Of a stretch of 6,477 nt of DNA, positions 6,008 through 6,477 are shown piece after piece. Numbering within the stretch: the first letter of the stretch is position 1; each line of letters starts with the position of its first letter. The notes beneath the pieces were generated by a model, which saw nothing but the letters and a program-made list of their open reading frames with translations, did not search any database and was not told the DNA's origin. The DNA is taken from assembly GCA_026786155.1 (NCBI GenBank), contig JAJAYR010000198.1:1-6477 (forward strand), given 5' to 3'. A program made the position numbers and the translations under genes. Origin of the DNA: Pyrinomonadaceae bacterium. GTDB lineage: Bacteria; Acidobacteriota; Blastocatellia; Pyrinomonadales; Pyrinomonadaceae.

Positions 6008-6100
6008 GTCCTTCGTCTTTTGTCCTTCGTCCTTTATTGGTGGTTATCCGCTTCTTGAAATATAACCAAAGCAAAGGACAAAGGACAAAGGACAAAGGAC
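6008..6100 (-). promoter_or_regulatory. Heptamer-repeat hairpin in the glpX leader covering its ribosome binding site
   Basis: Four perfect copies of AAAGGAC lie at 6073-6100. Four imperfect inverse copies (GTCCTTC, GTCTTTT, GTCCTTC, GTCCTTT) lie at 6008-6035. The 28-nt arms differ from perfect complements at three places. In the minus-strand glpX transcript two of these become G-U pairs and only one (A-C) is a true mismatch. Inside the loop TGGTTAT (6041-6047) pairs with ATAACCA (6062-6068), extending the fold. The glpX Shine-Dalgarno, GAAGGAC on the minus strand (6014 to 6008), pairs fully with the distal heptamer (6094-6100). Translation control by melting or binding is inferred. Confidence 0.6.
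6073..6100 (+). repeat. Short tandem repeat, AAAGGAC x 4
   Basis: Four perfect head-to-tail heptamers, at 6073, 6080, 6087 and 6094, with sharp edges. A degenerate inverse array is 37 nt away at 6008-6035. Heptamer arrays between genes are known in cyanobacteria as STRR sequences, with different unit sequences. A replication-slippage origin is likely. A change in copy number would alter the length of the glpX leader hairpin. Confidence 0.95.
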
Positions 6101-6113
6101 TATTTATTACTAA

Positions 6114-6143
6114 TTTTTACACTTGTCTAACCCGCTTTGACAA
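6114..6143 (-). promoter_or_regulatory. Weak candidate promoter for glpX
   Basis: Minus-strand TTGTCA (6143 to 6138), 18-nt spacer, TAAAAA (6119 to 6114, four of six). It would place the whole heptamer hairpin in the glpX leader. The -35 box overlaps that of the divergent ferredoxin promoter almost base for base. Several A-rich alternatives exist nearby, so the exact -10 is uncertain. Confidence 0.35.
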
Positions 6144-6145
6144 GT
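6121..6145. promoter_or_regulatory. Perfect 7-bp dyad between glpX and fdxA, possible operator
   Basis: ACTTGTC (6121-6127) and GACAAGT (6139-6145) are perfect inverted copies with an 11-nt spacer, 18 nt centre to centre, or about two helical turns. The right half overlaps the -35 boxes proposed for both divergent genes, so a dimeric regulator bound here could affect both. There is no T-run for a terminator. The regulator is unknown. Confidence 0.5.
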
Positions 6146-6166
6146 TATGCTTTTTGGTAACAGAAT
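6137..6166 (+). promoter_or_regulatory. Putative promoter of the ferredoxin gene
   Basis: Perfect TTGACA (6137-6142), 18-nt spacer, CAGAAT (6161-6166, four of six). A start near 6173 leaves a leader of about 37 nt with AAGGAG. The -10 hexamer is the same as the one proposed upstream of the 93-aa gene. Confidence 0.5.
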
Positions 6167-6209
6167 TATTATTTGATTTTTAGGAAACAGTAAGGAGAAT
6201 TTTTAGAAA

Positions 6210-6477
6210 ATGACGTATATCGTAGCCGAGCCGTGCATCGAATGTAAATATACCGACTGCGCGGCGGTTTGTCCGGTCGAAGCGTTTCACGAACTGCCCG
6301 ATAGACTTTTAATTAATCCCGATACTTGTATTGACTGCGACGCTTGTCTGCCGGAATGTCCGGTCGAAGCGATTTTTTCCGATATGTCCATTCCCGAAGA
6401 ATATATGGGCTGGCTCGAAATCAACGCGACGGCGGAGAATTATCCGATTATCAGCACGAAAATTCCCGCCCTGCACA
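6210..6477 (+). CDS. fdxA: 7Fe ferredoxin (3Fe-4S plus 4Fe-4S), FdxA-like, C-terminus outside window
   Basis: 89 codons are present of an expected 105-110; the right edge cuts the C-terminus. The start MTYIVAEPCIECKYTDC is typical. Cysteines are at 9, 12, 17, 21, 40, 43, 46 and 50. By comparison with Azotobacter vinelandii ferredoxin I, C9, C17 and C50 should hold the 3Fe-4S cluster, and C21, C40, C43 and C46 the 4Fe-4S cluster, with C12 spare. The extra free cysteine found in that protein just after CPVD is alanine here (A25). The protein is a soluble cytoplasmic one-electron carrier; the partner cannot be told from context. The start is supported by AAGGAG at 6192-6197, though the 12-nt spacing is long. 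It is divergent from glpX. Confidence 0.93.
   Translation, partial: MTYIVAEPCIECKYTDCAAVCPVEAFHELPDRLLINPDTCIDCDACLPECPVEAIFSDMSIPEEYMGWLEINATAENYPIISTKIPALH

Noticed and set aside
6000..6095. N-terminal extension of glpX from a TTG at 6095
   Set aside because: The extension is encoded by the repeat hairpin and would not be in frame if the heptamer count changed. GlpX homologues start near the ATG at 5999, which has its own AAGGA.
6073..6100. CRISPR array
   Set aside because: Units are 7 nt and directly adjacent, with no spacers and no cas genes.
5761..6183. Plus-strand open frame of 140 aa running through the heptamer repeats
   Set aside because: It is antisense to glpX, then reads repeat-derived residues (for example FILFCPSSFVLRPLL), and has no family resemblance.

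Overview
The window looks like a piece of chromosome from a free-living bacterium, probably an acidobacterium of the Blastocatellia type. This is inference. It rests on a long secreted Reg_prop beta-propeller protein, a fervidolysin-like S8 protease, a DUF2085 membrane protein, GC content near one half by eye, and spacers filled with short tandem or inverted repeats. No rRNA, tRNA, IS element, phage gene or CRISPR array is visible, so no exact taxon can be given.

Layout: almost everything is on the minus strand. From right to left in the direction of transcription: glpX (class II fructose-1,6-bisphosphatase, 4956-5999), a DUF2085 membrane protein (4326-4868), a 313-nt spacer, then a likely three-gene unit made of a 93-aa protein (3731-4012), a 47-aa lysine-rich protein (3557-3700) and a membrane-anchored subtilase (2047-3474). 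That unit ends in a clear rho-independent terminator (1993-2020). Next comes an independent promoter (1963-1991) and a large propeller sensor-like protein that leaves the window at position 1. The only plus-strand gene is a 7Fe ferredoxin (fdxA-like, from 6210), divergent from glpX and cut by the right edge.

How the parts relate: glpX is gluconeogenic and fdxA is electron transfer. They share a 210-nt divergent control region containing a perfect 7-bp dyad and a long hairpin built from heptamer repeats that covers the glpX ribosome binding site. The subtilase and the propeller protein are both export-targeted, but they appear to be separate transcription units.

The least ordinary part is the spacer at 4013-4325. 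A consensus-like plus-strand promoter (TTGTCA-18-TATAAT, 4196-4225) faces a perfect 12-bp terminator hairpin (4316-4344) with no open reading frame between them. This predicts an unannotated small RNA of about 110 nt. I do not recognise its family. I found no convincing new multi-gene system. The small-RNA candidate, the glpX leader hairpin and the three-gene protease unit are the places most worth checking.
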